From contig JANQOU010000012.1 of assembly GCA_028285585.1 (NCBI GenBank), forward strand, positions 94,493-158,492: a DNA stretch of 64,000 bases, given 5' to 3'. This document shows positions 50,691 through 59,799 of the stretch, piece after piece. Source of the DNA: Acidimicrobiia bacterium (GTDB lineage Bacteria > Actinomycetota > Acidimicrobiia > Spongiisociales > ZC4RG35). Position numbers and translations under genes: made by a program. Each line of letters starts with the position of its first letter. The stretch's first letter is position 1. The notes under the pieces are model-generated. The model saw nothing but the letters and a program-made list of their open reading frames with translations, did no database searches and was not told the origin of the DNA.

Positions 50691-52051
50691 TCGAGATCCT
50701 CTACCTGTTGGCGGCGGTCACATTCATCGTCGGCTTGCGTCAGCTCGGCGGCCCCAGAACTGCCCGAAACGGGAATCGGGTCGCAGCGCTCGGGATGCTT
50801 CTCGCCCTGGTGATCACTCTCGTCGCCGAGGACATCATCAACTGGGGAACCGTTGTCGCCGGATTGGCGGTGGGTGGTGTCATCGGCGCCTGGTTCGCCC
50901 TGCGGGTGCAGATGACCTCGATGCCTCAGATGGTGGCCGCGTTCAACGGGTTCGGCGGAGCGGCATCAGCTCTGGTGGCGGCGGTCGCGGTCGTCGAGTT
51001 CGGACTCGCCGACATAGCGCCCGAGACTTCGATCACCCTTCTGCTCTCGACGGTGATCGGCGCGGTGACCTTCACAGGCAGCTTCATTGCGTTCGGGAAG
51101 TTGCAGGGGATTCTCCCGGGTCGGCCGCTGGTGTTCCCGGGGCAACGGCTGGTCAACGGTGCCTTGGCCATTGGGCTGGTGGGCGTCGCGATCTGGGCCG
51201 CGATCAGCGGCGAGGTAGCGGGCTATTGGGTCGTTGCCGGCATCGGGCTGGTCGTCGGGGTCATGGCTGTCATCCCCATCGGCGGAGCCGACATGCCGGT
51301 GGTGATCTCACTCCTCAACTCATTCTCCGGCCTGGCAGCGGCTGCCGCCGGGTTCGCCATCGAGAGCAACGCCCTGATCATCGGTGGTGCCCTGGTGGGT
51401 GCAGCGGGCCTGATCCTCACCGTGCAGATGACGGAAGCCATGAACCGCTCGCTGGCCAACGTGCTGTTCGCCGGGTTCGGGACCGAAGGCGGCGGCGCTG
51501 TGGGCGAGATGATCGACAAGCCGGTGAACCGCGCTACTGCCGATGATGTGGCCATCGCCCTCGCCTACGCGGAGTCGGTGATGATCGTCCCCGGCTACGG
51601 ACTGGCGGTCGCCCAGGCCCAGCACGCTGTCAGGAAGCTCGCCGACGCACTCGAGGAGTCGGGTGTAGAGGTTCACTATGCGATTCACCCTGTGGCGGGT
51701 CGCATGCCAGGCCACATGAACGTCCTGCTCGCCGAAGCAGACGTACCGTATGAGCAGCTCCTCGACCTGGAGCAGGCCGACCCGCAATTCCCGGAGACCG
51801 ATGTCGTGCTGATTCTCGGAGCCAACGACGTGGTCAACCCATCGGCGAGGGACGACTCCAGCTCCCCGATCTACGGGATGCCGATCCTCAACGTCGACCA
51901 CGCCGCACGCGTGATAGTCGTCAAGCGGAGCCTGTCCCCTGGCTTTGCCGGGATCGACAACCCGCTCTTCTACGACGACAAGACCCTCATGTACTTCACC
52001 GATGCCAAGGCGGGCATCGAAGAAGCTCACTCCGCCCTGAAGACGCTATAG
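50687..52051 (+). CDS. pntB: NAD(P) transhydrogenase subunit beta
   Basis: 454 aa. About eight or nine membrane helices, then an NADP(H)-binding domain [57 protein letters not shown] and [12 protein letters not shown]. The complex couples proton entry to NADPH formation. Its end overlaps the clpP pseudogene by 6 nt in convergent orientation. Confidence 0.94.
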   Translation: MIEILYLLAAVTFIVGLRQLGGPRTARNGNRVAALGMLLALVITLVAEDIINWGTVVAGLAVGGVIGAWFALRVQMTSMPQMVAAFNGFGGAASALVAAVAVVEFGLADIAPETSITLLLSTVIGAVTFTGSFIAFGKLQGILPGRPLVFPGQRLVNGALAIGLVGVAIWAAISGEVAGYWVVAGIGLVVGVMAVIPIGGADMPVVISLLNSFSGLAAAAAGFAIESNALIIGGALVGAAGLILTVQMTEAMNRSLANVLFAGFGTEGGGAVGEMIDKPVNRATADDVAIALAYAESVMIVPGYGLAVAQAQHAVRKLADALEESGVEVHYAIHPVAGRMPGHMNVLLAEADVPYEQLLDLEQADPQFPETDVVLILGANDVVNPSARDDSSSPIYGMPILNVDHAARVIVVKRSLSPGFAGIDNPLFYDDKTLMYFTDAKAGIEEAHSALKTL

Positions 52052-52648
52052 GTCAACGGGCAATCGAGCCGGAGCCATGATCGAGTCGACTATCCCGTAG
52101 TCGACCGCTTGCTGAGCGGTCAGCCATCGGTCCCTGTCCGTGTCCAGCGCCACCTGCTCGGTCGTCTGGCCGGTGTGCCGCGAGAGAATCGCAGTCATCT
52201 CCTCCTTCTGCCTGACGATCTCCCTGGCATGGATCTCGATGTCGCTTGCTTGGCCCTCCAGCCCACCGTGGAGCAGCGGCTGGTGAATCAGTACTCAAGC
52301 GTGAGGCAGCGCATATCGCTGACCTGGTGCACCCGAAGCCAGAAGCACGGCAGCGGCGGAGGCCGCCAGGCCCACGCACGTCGTCATCACCTCAGGCTGG
52401 ACATGCTGCATCGTGTCGTAGATGGCCATCATCGAGGACATCTCCCCGCCCGGTGAGTTGATGTACAGCGAGATCTGCTTCTCTGGATCTTCGCTCTCGA
52501 GATGAATCAGCTGGGCAACGATCAGGTTGGCGACATCAGGATCGATAGGGCGTCCGAGAAACACAACTCTGTGCCCGAGAAGCCTCGAGTAGATGTCGTA
52601 TGCACGCTCACCGCGACTCGTCTGCTCTATCACCGTTGGAACCAACAT
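52046..52648 (-). pseudogene. clpP: clpP with one in-frame TGA (nonsense at codon 118)
   Basis: Reads as a full-length 200-residue ClpP serine protease subunit in one frame, broken only by TGA at 52297-52295. Upstream: [16 protein letters not shown] and catalytic Ser97 in [10 protein letters not shown]. Downstream, same frame: [11 protein letters not shown] with His122, [16 protein letters not shown], and Asp171 in [20 protein letters not shown]. The TGA replaces a position that is Arg in ClpP (consensus ARVxIHQP); CGA to TGA is one C-to-T change. As written, the product would be 117 residues lacking His and Asp and could not cleave. ATG 52648 follows AGGAGG; TTG 52663 is in frame upstream. 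May be a real null allele, sequencing error or readthrough case. Confidence 0.85.
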
Positions 52649-52657
52649 CTCGACCTC

Positions 52658-52677
52658 CTGCAACTCTTTGGTTGCAG
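52658..52677. promoter_or_regulatory. Putative ArsR operator A (clpP side)
   Basis: CTGCAAC-N6-GTTGCAG. It overlaps the ribosome-binding region of clpP on the minus strand and has a twin 37 bp away. Confidence 0.7.
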
Positions 52678-52694
52678 GTCAGCATAACCCGTTT

Positions 52695-52714
52695 CTGCAA
52701 CTGCTAGGTTGCAG
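52695..52714. promoter_or_regulatory. Putative ArsR operator B (SRPBCC side)
   Basis: CTGCAAC-N6-GTTGCAG, identical arms and spacing to the box at 52658-52677, ending 3 nt before ATG 52718. Likely autoregulatory site of the ArsR gene at 53107. Confidence 0.75.
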
Positions 52715-52717
52715 CAC

Positions 52718-53110
52718 ATGGAAGAGACCTACAGCGACGACCTCGCCGGAGATGCATCGGTAGAGAGAACGACGGAACTTGCAGCACCACCGGAGGAGGT
52801 GTGGCACTTCGTTGTCGATGGCGACCTGCTCTCAACTTGGATGGGAAGCCCCGTGGAGATCGACCCCGAGATCGGAGGTCGCATCGAGATGGTCCCCTCC
52901 GATGGCCCGACCTTCTGGGGCACGGTCGAAGATGTCGACCCCGGTCATCGCATTCAATGGAGTTGGAGAACCGACGATGGCATGCCGGCCCTGGTCGAGA
53001 TCGAGTTGGACCCGACCGAAACCGGGACACGGCTCACCGTCCGCGAGACGCTTCTCCCATGGCGCGTCAGCGGCCCGGATCACGGGCATATCACCCTTTT
53101 GGCCGCGTGA
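52718..53110 (+). CDS. SRPBCC (AHSA1/START-like) protein
   Basis: 130 aa. Helix-grip fold: ELAAPPEEVWHFVVDGDLLS with WMGSPVEIDPEIGGRIEM, then GHRIQWSWR and ETGTRLTVRETL. Members bind hydrophobic ligands; they are often paired with ArsR repressors, as here (GTGA overlap). ATG 52718 follows the operator directly. Confidence 0.83.
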   Translation: MEETYSDDLAGDASVERTTELAAPPEEVWHFVVDGDLLSTWMGSPVEIDPEIGGRIEMVPSDGPTFWGTVEDVDPGHRIQWSWRTDDGMPALVEIELDPTETGTRLTVRETLLPWRVSGPDHGHITLLAA

Positions 53111-53415
53111 CGACGAACAAGCAGGTGATGGTCGTCCTCGGCGACCCGACACGACTCGACCTGCTCAACCGACTCGCCTCAGACGGGCCCGCCAGCGCCT
53201 CGGCCTTGGCGAGCGACCTGCCCATATCGCGACAAGCCATCGCCAAACACCTCGGCATCCTCGAAGACGCAGGACTCCTCGAGCGACGACGCTCAGGAAG
53301 ACAGATCGAGTACGTCTTTGAGCCGGAGCCGCTTGCCGACGTGGTCGCCTGGGTTGACCAGATCGGATCGAAGTGGGATGAGCGCCTCAACCGACTGAAA
53401 GAGGCGGTCGACTGA
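53107..53415 (+). CDS. ArsR-family repressor
   Basis: 102 aa, normal length. Winged helix: VLGDPTRLDLLNRLASDGPA, ASDLPISRQAIAKHLGILED (recognition helix), LLERRRSGRQIEYVFEP. No metal-binding CxC motif, so it is not a typical metal sensor. Probably controls its own operon and perhaps divergent clpP through the CTGCAAC-N6-GTTGCAG boxes. Confidence 0.9.
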   Translation: MTTNKQVMVVLGDPTRLDLLNRLASDGPASASALASDLPISRQAIAKHLGILEDAGLLERRRSGRQIEYVFEPEPLADVVAWVDQIGSKWDERLNRLKEAVD

Positions 53416-53443
53416 GCTCTGAAGATCTCGTAGCCGCTGCGGT

Positions 53444-56146
53444 CTAGGTAGGCCGGCGAAGCGGTGACAACGGCGCCGAACGCACCACGGCCGCCGTTAC
53501 GACACCTACAACAAGCGGGAGACCGATGACCAGAGCCGCGAGCCCCTCCCAGGGCACTATCAGCTGCGAAGCGTCATAGACACCGAAGTTGCCAAGTCTT
53601 CTGTCGCCGCTTTGAGCAGAGTTGTAGAAGGTGTGCAACAGCAGCAGTGTCAACGGTGCGGCCAGGACACATCCGATCAGGGTGTGTAACCCGGATTGAA
53701 GCCCGAGGTATCTGCGTCGTACCGAGTTGGTCGCTCCAACCGCCACAACGGTGAGCAGGTCGGAGTCAGACTCGGCCGCACTCAAGGACGTGACTGTGGC
53801 AACGACGATGAGTACGACAACGAGCGTGGCCAAGAACACCAACGTGATAAGCGCTGCCGAGGAGATGTCTGGATGAGCCGTGCCGTGCATCTGGAGGGAG
53901 TTCCCATCCACTGTCAACACATACAAGGGCTGGGCCGGGTCGTTGAACAGGTTCATACGATCCGACCAGCTCTGTTCGAATTCGACGAGCATGGTCGTCC
54001 GAGCTGAGAACTCGTCGTAGTCGCCCGCCTTCTCAGGTGTCACCACGACCCTGGGAAAGGACCGCCTCTGCACGCCCAAAGGCACCTCGTCAACGGTGGT
54101 GACTGTTCCGTCGATTTCGATTCTTGTCATTCGGCTCTCCACCCCGATCAAAGCGACCCCATCTCGCTCCAGTGCGGCGCGCAGCTCATCGTCATCCAGC
54201 AGCGTCAACAGCTCCTCGCTGGCCACAGCCATGCGAAACGGGCTTCTGTTTTGGTAGCTCGTCGACAGCAAATCATCGGGATCGGCCGCCAGCTCAGCCG
54301 AGAAAACGATCGGCACGTCGAGTGAATCAAAAACCGCCGACTTCGCCTCGGGTACCGTCGCCCGAACAGCGCTCACGACTTCCGGACCCAACTCTGTCAC
54401 TCCCTCACGGCCGTCGTAGACGCCGGTGACCAAGACCTGAAGGTTGTCCGGGCCGAGGCCAAAGATCTGTTCGCTTGCTTCGGTCTGCTTCAAAGCGGCC
54501 AACGCGACTATCGGGGCAACCACGATGACCATCGTCGCTGCGACGGCCGCCGCCGCCCTGGTGCGCTGCCGGCCCGAGTCTCGAAGAACGATTCGAGATG
54601 TGACAGGGAATCGTTCGGCACGGCGACTCACCCGGGCGACTATGGGACCGGCCAACATGGCCACTCCGCCGAGCATGGCGACGACTCCGATCACCGACAC
54701 AGCCGTGGCGCGAAAGTCGAACCCTGCGAGACCCACCGCAAAGAGCAGAGTCCCAAAGGCAGCGACAGTCAGACCCAACGGTGTCACCCAGGTCTTGGGG
54801 GCCTTCACCGGCATCCTGCCTTGAAGGGCCGTCAACGTCGGAACGGTCGATGCCGTGCGGGCAGGCAGGAAGGCCGCGACCGAGGACGCAACAACTGCGA
54901 CAACGATGGGACCGAGAACGTCCAGTGGGCTGAACGGAAACTCGTTGATGCGCCGGGTCGCGAGCTCCTGAAGAAGCGGACGACCCGCAACCACGAGCAC
55001 GAAGGCCACCAGCGAGCCGGCCAATCCACCACCCAGGCCGATGAGCACCCCTTCAGAGATCAAAGTGGTGCGAATGTGAGCTGCGGAAGCTCCGTTGGCA
55101 CCCATCAGGCCGATCTCGCGGAGCCGCCTCCGAGTCCCGGTGGCGAAGGCGGCAGCGGCGATGAACGCCACTTCCACGAGGATCCCGGCGGCAACGGCGG
55201 TCCCTATCGCCGGTCCTGAGTTGAGGACGCTGTCGTCATGCCAGAAACTCTCTGAGCGAGCATTGGCGTAGGTGAACGGGATCTGCCCCAACAACAGGTC
55301 CAAGCCCAGGGTATCGAGATAGCCCCACGCTGCCTCGAAGCCTTGAGATTCCAGAGTGCTCGTGAACTCGTCGAGTTGCTCGATGGTCATCACGGCGTAG
55401 TACTCCTCGGGGACGGCCTGGTACTCCTCGGGTGCCGGCCACTCTCGATCCTGCGGGTAGAAGGAGTACCTCGCCGAATCCCAGGCTGTGGCGAAGGAGT
55501 ACGAGAATGCAGCATCGTCATCGACCAGCAGGAAGAGCCGAGAAACTTGGTCTGAACCGAGCCGCGAGTCGTAGTCGTCCATCGCGGCAGGTGTCACCAC
55601 AACTGTGTTCACGTTCCAGAACACCGGGTGAGACACCAGGCCAACCACTTCGAACTCGGTTGCCGAGAAACTGTCGAACAGCGCTACATCGCCGATCGCC
55701 AAGCCAAGGAGGGAAGCAACATGCTCGCTAACAGCTACCTCGTTGGCGGCGACTGGTGCTCGGCCCCTGGTGAGACCGAGTAGACCTTCTGTCAGAGGGT
55801 TGGCCAGGTCCAAGTCGACGAACTGCCCCGCTTCTCTCGGAGCGAATCGCTGCCACCGAGCCCGGTATTCGAGTCGCGAAGCGTCAGGGGCCAGCTCGTC
55901 GATCTTCGACTCAACCCATAGCTCAGATTCGGGCGTGAGGTTCCGAAGACCAACCTCGACGTTGGCACCACCAAAGTCCACCAGAGCCTGTTCCTCCGGG
56001 GTGACCTCGCTGAGCCGCAAGATCGTCGACGTCACCACGGCAACAAGCACCGGCACCGCGATCATCAGCACCAGGTAGAAAGTGCGTTTCTTGTTGCGAC
56101 GTGCGTTCTTGTAGGCGAGCCCGAAGGCCGTCCGGCGACCGGTCAA
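53444..56146 (-). CDS. FtsX-type ABC transporter permease
   Basis: 900 aa. Two FtsX/MacB-like permease domains: an N-terminal helix with large extracellular domain, three central helices (~300-450), a second long extracellular region, and a C-terminal helix set. MacB-like or lipoprotein-export-type activity is likely. Start is TTG 56146, overlapping the ATPase stop as TTGA; the protein then opens [19 protein letters not shown], a typical cytoplasmic start. The in-frame upstream ATG at 56236 lies inside the ATPase gene. Confidence 0.88.
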   Translation of the reverse strand: MTGRRTAFGLAYKNARRNKKRTFYLVLMIAVPVLVAVVTSTILRLSEVTPEEQALVDFGGANVEVGLRNLTPESELWVESKIDELAPDASRLEYRARWQRFAPREAGQFVDLDLANPLTEGLLGLTRGRAPVAANEVAVSEHVASLLGLAIGDVALFDSFSATEFEVVGLVSHPVFWNVNTVVVTPAAMDDYDSRLGSDQVSRLFLLVDDDAAFSYSFATAWDSARYSFYPQDREWPAPEEYQAVPEEYYAVMTIEQLDEFTSTLESQGFEAAWGYLDTLGLDLLLGQIPFTYANARSESFWHDDSVLNSGPAIGTAVAAGILVEVAFIAAAAFATGTRRRLREIGLMGANGASAAHIRTTLISEGVLIGLGGGLAGSLVAFVLVVAGRPLLQELATRRINEFPFSPLDVLGPIVVAVVASSVAAFLPARTASTVPTLTALQGRMPVKAPKTWVTPLGLTVAAFGTLLFAVGLAGFDFRATAVSVIGVVAMLGGVAMLAGPIVARVSRRAERFPVTSRIVLRDSGRQRTRAAAAVAATMVIVVAPIVALAALKQTEASEQIFGLGPDNLQVLVTGVYDGREGVTELGPEVVSAVRATVPEAKSAVFDSLDVPIVFSAELAADPDDLLSTSYQNRSPFRMAVASEELLTLLDDDELRAALERDGVALIGVESRMTRIEIDGTVTTVDEVPLGVQRRSFPRVVVTPEKAGDYDEFSARTTMLVEFEQSWSDRMNLFNDPAQPLYVLTVDGNSLQMHGTAHPDISSAALITLVFLATLVVVLIVVATVTSLSAAESDSDLLTVVAVGATNSVRRRYLGLQSGLHTLIGCVLAAPLTLLLLHTFYNSAQSGDRRLGNFGVYDASQLIVPWEGLAALVIGLPLVVGVVTAAVVRSAPLSPLRRPT

Positions 56147-56862
56147 GAGAAGGAACCCGCGACAGGCGGCATCTCCGACCGGACCGAGATCTCCTCGATC
56201 TGACCGTCGCGAAGACGGACCACCCGATCGGCCCATGCAGCGAAAGCCGGCTCGTGAGTGACCATCAGAGCGGAGGCGCCTTGTTCACAGCGATCTCGCA
56301 GGAGCTTGAGGATGCTCTCCCCGGTCATCTCATCGAGCGCTCCAGTCGGCTCATCCGCAAGCAACAGTCGTCGAGGCCCGACGAGGCCCCTCGCTATGGC
56401 GACACGCTGTTGCTCACCACCGGAGAGCTCGTCGGGGTAACGACCATCCATGTCTTCCAAGCCGACTTCGGCCAATGCGGTCGATGCAAAGCCGCGTGCC
56501 TCGCCGACCCTCATGCCGTCCAACTCGAGAGGGAGAGACACATTCTCAGCAGCCGTGAGAGCTGCCAGAAGATTGAATTGCTGGAAGACATAGCCGACGG
56601 TTGTCCGACGAATCCGCGCCAGGTCGGGATTGGACAGATCCCCTAGGTCTCGCCCGTCCACCCACACGTTGCCAGTAGTCGGCTCATCCAATGCCCCAGC
56701 CAGGTTGAGGAGGGTTGTCTTGCCAGACCCGCTCCGACCTGTGATGGCAACGAACTCACCCTTCGCGACATCGATGTCGACATCCACCAATGCGTCGACT
56801 CTCTGAGCGCCACGCCCGTGGGTCTTGCCAACACGACGCATCTTCAACACAAGATCGCTCAT
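56143..56862 (-). CDS. ABC transporter ATP-binding protein (MacB/LolD type)
   Basis: 239 aa. Walker [22 protein letters not shown] loop [15 protein letters not shown], signature [15 protein letters not shown], Walker [15 protein letters not shown]. Pairs with the FtsX-type permease downstream (4 nt overlap) and is overlapped upstream by the PadR gene. Confidence 0.93.
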   Translation of the reverse strand: MSDLVLKMRRVGKTHGRGAQRVDALVDVDIDVAKGEFVAITGRSGSGKTTLLNLAGALDEPTTGNVWVDGRDLGDLSNPDLARIRRTTVGYVFQQFNLLAALTAAENVSLPLELDGMRVGEARGFASTALAEVGLEDMDGRYPDELSGGEQQRVAIARGLVGPRRLLLADEPTGALDEMTGESILKLLRDRCEQGASALMVTHEPAFAAWADRVVRLRDGQIEEISVRSEMPPVAGSFS

Positions 56863-57419
56863 CGCACCTCCTCCTCAGTTCGATCCCGTTTCGGCACCTC
56901 TTGGGAGTCACCCTGATTCGCCAAACGCTCTTCGATCCGGTCAAGCCACTTGAGTTCCGCCTCGGCCGAGAAGAACAGCCGGTCGAGATGGAGTTGCCAT
57001 GCAAGGTCAACACTCTCATCTCGGGATCGGAGGCCGGCATAGTCCTGTAGCTGGCTCATCGTCGCCCGACGCTGCGTCTCGACCACGGTTGACGGATCGA
57101 TGTTGTCGCTGAACAGTGCAATCAGCAGCTTCATCGACACCTCGTCCCGGCCGGCGGTCGCCAAGTCCTCTGGTTTTGCAATCCAGTCCTTGGTTGCGGT
57201 GCGGCCGTCTTCGGTGAGGTGATAAGCAACCCGACCGGAAGAATCGGTAGACCCCGCCACCACATATCCGTCTCTCTCGAGTCGTTGCAGAGTGGTGTAG
57301 ACCTGACCGACATTGACACGAATTGCATCCCCGGTCGCTGCCTCGAGATCGATCTTCAGCTGATAGCCGTGCCTGGGGCCATCGATGAGAAGAGCCAGCA
57401 GACCCTCCTTGACACCCAT
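56859..57419 (-). CDS. PadR-family transcriptional regulator
   Basis: 186 aa. N-terminal winged helix (LLALLIDGPRHGYQL, NVGQVYTTLQRLERDGYV) with a C-terminal Vir-like helical dimerisation region. It starts the ABC transporter operon (4 nt overlap) and has AGGAGAG before its ATG. A 34 bp perfect palindrome upstream is its likely operator. Confidence 0.9.
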   Translation of the reverse strand: MGVKEGLLALLIDGPRHGYQLKIDLEAATGDAIRVNVGQVYTTLQRLERDGYVVAGSTDSSGRVAYHLTEDGRTATKDWIAKPEDLATAGRDEVSMKLLIALFSDNIDPSTVVETQRRATMSQLQDYAGLRSRDESVDLAWQLHLDRLFFSAEAELKWLDRIEERLANQGDSQEVPKRDRTEEEVR

Positions 57420-57435
57420 CGCTCTCCTGTCGTTG

Positions 57436-57469
57436 ACTAGTTACTCAGTATGCATACTGAGTAACTAGT
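57436..57469. promoter_or_regulatory. 34 bp perfect palindrome, putative PadR operator
   Basis: Left half ACTAGTTACTCAGTATG, right half its exact complement, no spacer. It begins 17 bp upstream of the PadR start codon and ends 10 bp before the TetR stop. It contains AGTATGCATACT at its centre. Confidence 0.75.
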
Positions 57470-57478
57470 TGTCAACAG

Positions 57479-58069
57479 CTAGCTACTAACTCCCACCGTC
57501 CGTCGGAACAGCTTCTTGACGTCTTCGAGTGCCACGGCCTGGTCACCGTGGTGGAAGCAGGGCCCGATGTACCCATGAAGCAGGAAGTCGAGCACGACCT
57601 CGACATCGATGCCGTCGAGATCGAACTCCCCCGCCGTCTGGCCGCCGACCAGCAACTTCTCCAAAAGAGACCGGGCTTCGGCCATCGGCTCCTCCCCACC
57701 TGGGGCGATCGTGTGGAACACGGCGTGATAGAGACCGTGGTTCTCCCACTCGAAGACCATCCAGTGCTCGACCACGGCATCGAGCTTGGCAACCCACGAG
57801 AGGGCTTCGTCTTCGATCAACTCAAAAGGCTTCTCGAGCATCCGTTGCCAGAGGTCCGCCTGGAGGCCCGCGAGCAGCTGCTGGCGGGAATCGAAGTGCA
57901 AATAGATGGAGCCCTTGGCCACACCTGCCGCTTCGGCAACCCGTGCGATCGACGTGCCCTCGAGGCCTTCCTCCACGGCGAGGCGGGCCGCAGCATCGAG
58001 GATCTGCCGACGACGCACGTCGGAAGGGAGGTAGCGGGCCTCTGTCGTTGGTTCAGACTTGGTCGCCAT
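57479..58069 (-). CDS. TetR-family transcriptional regulator
   Basis: 196 aa. HTH in RRRQILDAAARLAVEEG, ARVAEAAGVAKGSIYLHF (about residues 20-62). The C-terminal ligand domain includes two conserved Cys/His regions (HGLYHAVFHTIAPGG; GYIGPCFHHGD). ATG 58069 has TATCAT 8 nt upstream. The divergent operon and triple TGAC-N5-GTCA boxes are its probable targets. Confidence 0.9.
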   Translation of the reverse strand: MATKSEPTTEARYLPSDVRRRQILDAAARLAVEEGLEGTSIARVAEAAGVAKGSIYLHFDSRQQLLAGLQADLWQRMLEKPFELIEDEALSWVAKLDAVVEHWMVFEWENHGLYHAVFHTIAPGGEEPMAEARSLLEKLLVGGQTAGEFDLDGIDVEVVLDFLLHGYIGPCFHHGDQAVALEDVKKLFRRTVGVSS

Positions 58070-58088
58070 CGACGCGGATGATACCGGC

Positions 58089-58117
58089 TTGACACGGGAA
58101 TGACTAGTGGTCATAAT
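58089..58117 (+). promoter_or_regulatory. Consensus promoter of the methyltransferase operon
   Basis: TTGACA (58089-58094), 17 bp spacer, CATAAT (58112-58117). It reads into the gene at 58180 and overlaps the first TGAC-N5-GTCA box. Confidence 0.75.
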
Positions 58118-58146
58118 TATGACCGTTGGTCAGTGACTAGCGGTCA
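58101..58146. promoter_or_regulatory. Triple TetR operator
   Basis: Three inverted repeats TGAC-N5-GTCA at 58101-58113, 58120-58132 and 58134-58146. Between the first two is the perfect palindrome GGTCATAATTATGACC (58109-58124). Binding would cover the promoter above and the region over the divergent TetR start. Confidence 0.75.
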
Positions 58147-58179
58147 CACCACACCAAGCCAAGTAGAAAGGCCCCAAGA

Positions 58180-58467
58180 ATGATCACCGCAACCAAACCC
58201 ACGGCACCCGATCTGGTCGCCAACATCGTCGACGTTCTCGACGAGGTCCAATCCACCGACGGCATACCGGATGCCACCCAACAACGATGCGAGCACTCTT
58301 TGAACTCGATCCACGAGAGCATGCACGGACTCTCACTCTGGCTCAAAGAGCTGCTGGAGTGGGCCCCGCTGCCACCCCAGACAAGAGCACGGGTCATCCG
58401 TCTCTCCCAGGACATCGGAGACGCCGACTCCGGCTTCCACCGCTCTGTCGAGAAGAGGAGCAATTGA
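58180..58467 (+). CDS. Small helical protein of unknown function
   Basis: 95 aa, predicted mostly helical (VANIVDVLDEVQST, LNSIHESMHGLSLWLKELLE). No recognised family or membrane segment. AAAGG lies 7 nt before the ATG. First gene of the TetR-controlled operon; stop is 2 nt before the methyltransferase gene. Confidence 0.6.
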   Translation: MITATKPTAPDLVANIVDVLDEVQSTDGIPDATQQRCEHSLNSIHESMHGLSLWLKELLEWAPLPPQTRARVIRLSQDIGDADSGFHRSVEKRSN

Positions 58468-58469
58468 AA

Positions 58470-59126
58470 ATGGCTGCCAGCAATCATCACAATGAGCACG
58501 AGCACCGCCTGAGGCACTTCCTGAAGCCACGTCACATCTTCTCGATGATCAGCCACCTCTGGTCGTCGGACGTGAACACCGAAGCGGTCGAACTACTCGA
58601 CCCCCAGCCCGGAGAGCGCATCCTCGACCTCGGATCGGGACTGGGTCCCGCCACAGTCGAAACTGCAAGACACCTCGGTTTCAAGGGGCGGGTGATTGCC
58701 GTCGACCCATCAGCCTTCATGAGGACTGTCTTGCGAGCTCGGCGTATCTGGCAAAAGAACCGGAAGGCAGTTGTAGTCAGGGCCGGCACCGGCGAGAACC
58801 TCCCCCTGAATGACAACTCAATCGACGGAGTGCTGTCGCTCAACGTGATGCACCACCTCGACAATCTCACTGAGACCGCAGCCGAATTGGCTCGGGTGCT
58901 CCGGCCCGGTGGCAGGGCGCTGCTGCTCGACGAGGACTTCGGGCATCACGACCACTCGTTCCAATCGGAAAGTGAGCATCACGAGCCGGGGCCTGATCTG
59001 GTCGAGCCGGGTCTGATGACAGAGGCACTCACGGCTGCCGGTTTTGTCGATGTGGATGAGCGAGCCACCGAGGTCGGCAGCCAGCCGTGCTTCTTGGTGA
59101 CCGCCCGGAAGCCGGAGCTCGCGTGA
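58470..59126 (+). CDS. Class I SAM-dependent methyltransferase
   Basis: 218 aa. Motif I RILDLGSGLGPATVETARH, AVDPSAFM acidic position, GENLPLNDNSIDGVLSLNVMHH, and VLRPGGRALLLDEDF as in Methyltransf_11. N-terminus is basic and His-rich. AGGAG precedes the ATG. Small-molecule substrate unknown. It overlaps the next gene by 4 nt. Confidence 0.85.
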   Translation: MAASNHHNEHEHRLRHFLKPRHIFSMISHLWSSDVNTEAVELLDPQPGERILDLGSGLGPATVETARHLGFKGRVIAVDPSAFMRTVLRARRIWQKNRKAVVVRAGTGENLPLNDNSIDGVLSLNVMHHLDNLTETAAELARVLRPGGRALLLDEDFGHHDHSFQSESEHHEPGPDLVEPGLMTEALTAAGFVDVDERATEVGSQPCFLVTARKPELA

Positions 59127-59746
59127 AGCCGGCCACGGCTCGGCTCTGGGCCGACCAGAACCGGCACCCGGATGACCGGAAGAGGTTGTTCAGGGCAGTG
59201 CGCGAAGCAGTCGGCGGGGAGAAAGCCCTCTACCCAGGCTCTTACGTCGACATCGCCGCCTCCTTTGCATATCCATCGGTGACATACGTCGACATCGACC
59301 GACGAACCCCCGGCTTCTTCTCCGATGTGGCTGGCATCGACGAGATCATCGAGTCAGAAGGCGGGCCGCCCGAGCCTGAGATCCAGTTCATACATGCCGA
59401 CTACCGGGATGAGATGGATCTCGAGCCGGAGACGTTCGACCTGTTGATCTCGCTCTACGCCGGCCCGGTATCCGCCTATTGCACCAGATACTTGAAAGTG
59501 GGTGGATCGCTCCTGGTCAACCGCAGCCACGGCGATGTGGCTCTCGCTTCCATGGACGATCGGCTCGAACTCGCTGGCGTGGTCACAGCCCGAGCTGGCG
59601 ACTACCGGGTCAGCACCAAGGACCTCCACACCTACCTGAATCCGAAGAAGCCTGTCGAGATGTCGGCAGAGGTAATCAAAGAACGCCAGCGAGGCATCGG
59701 GTACACCAGGTCACCCTTCGCCTATCTCTTTCGCAGGATCGGCTGA
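59123..59746 (+). CDS. Rossmann-like, possibly methyltransferase-related protein
   Basis: 207 aa from GTG (GTGA overlap). SYVDIAASFAYPSVTYVDID and FDLLISLYAGPVSAYCTRYL resemble a SAM-binding Rossmann core with DIDRR as acidic strand end, but no clear glycine motif I. The C-terminus (GIGYTRSPFAYLFRRIG) is basic. Likely functions with the preceding methyltransferase under TetR control. Unknown role. Confidence 0.6.
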   Translation: MKPATARLWADQNRHPDDRKRLFRAVREAVGGEKALYPGSYVDIAASFAYPSVTYVDIDRRTPGFFSDVAGIDEIIESEGGPPEPEIQFIHADYRDEMDLEPETFDLLISLYAGPVSAYCTRYLKVGGSLLVNRSHGDVALASMDDRLELAGVVTARAGDYRVSTKDLHTYLNPKKPVEMSAEVIKERQRGIGYTRSPFAYLFRRIG

Positions 59747-59799
59747 GCTGAGCGAGCCACTGCCATAGCGTGCAACCTTTGGCGGGGGTACCGCGTGGT

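Noticed and set aside
52295..52297. TGA in clpP as a selenocysteine codon
   Set aside because: The position is Arg in ClpP, not Cys, and no plausible SECIS-like hairpin was seen directly after it.
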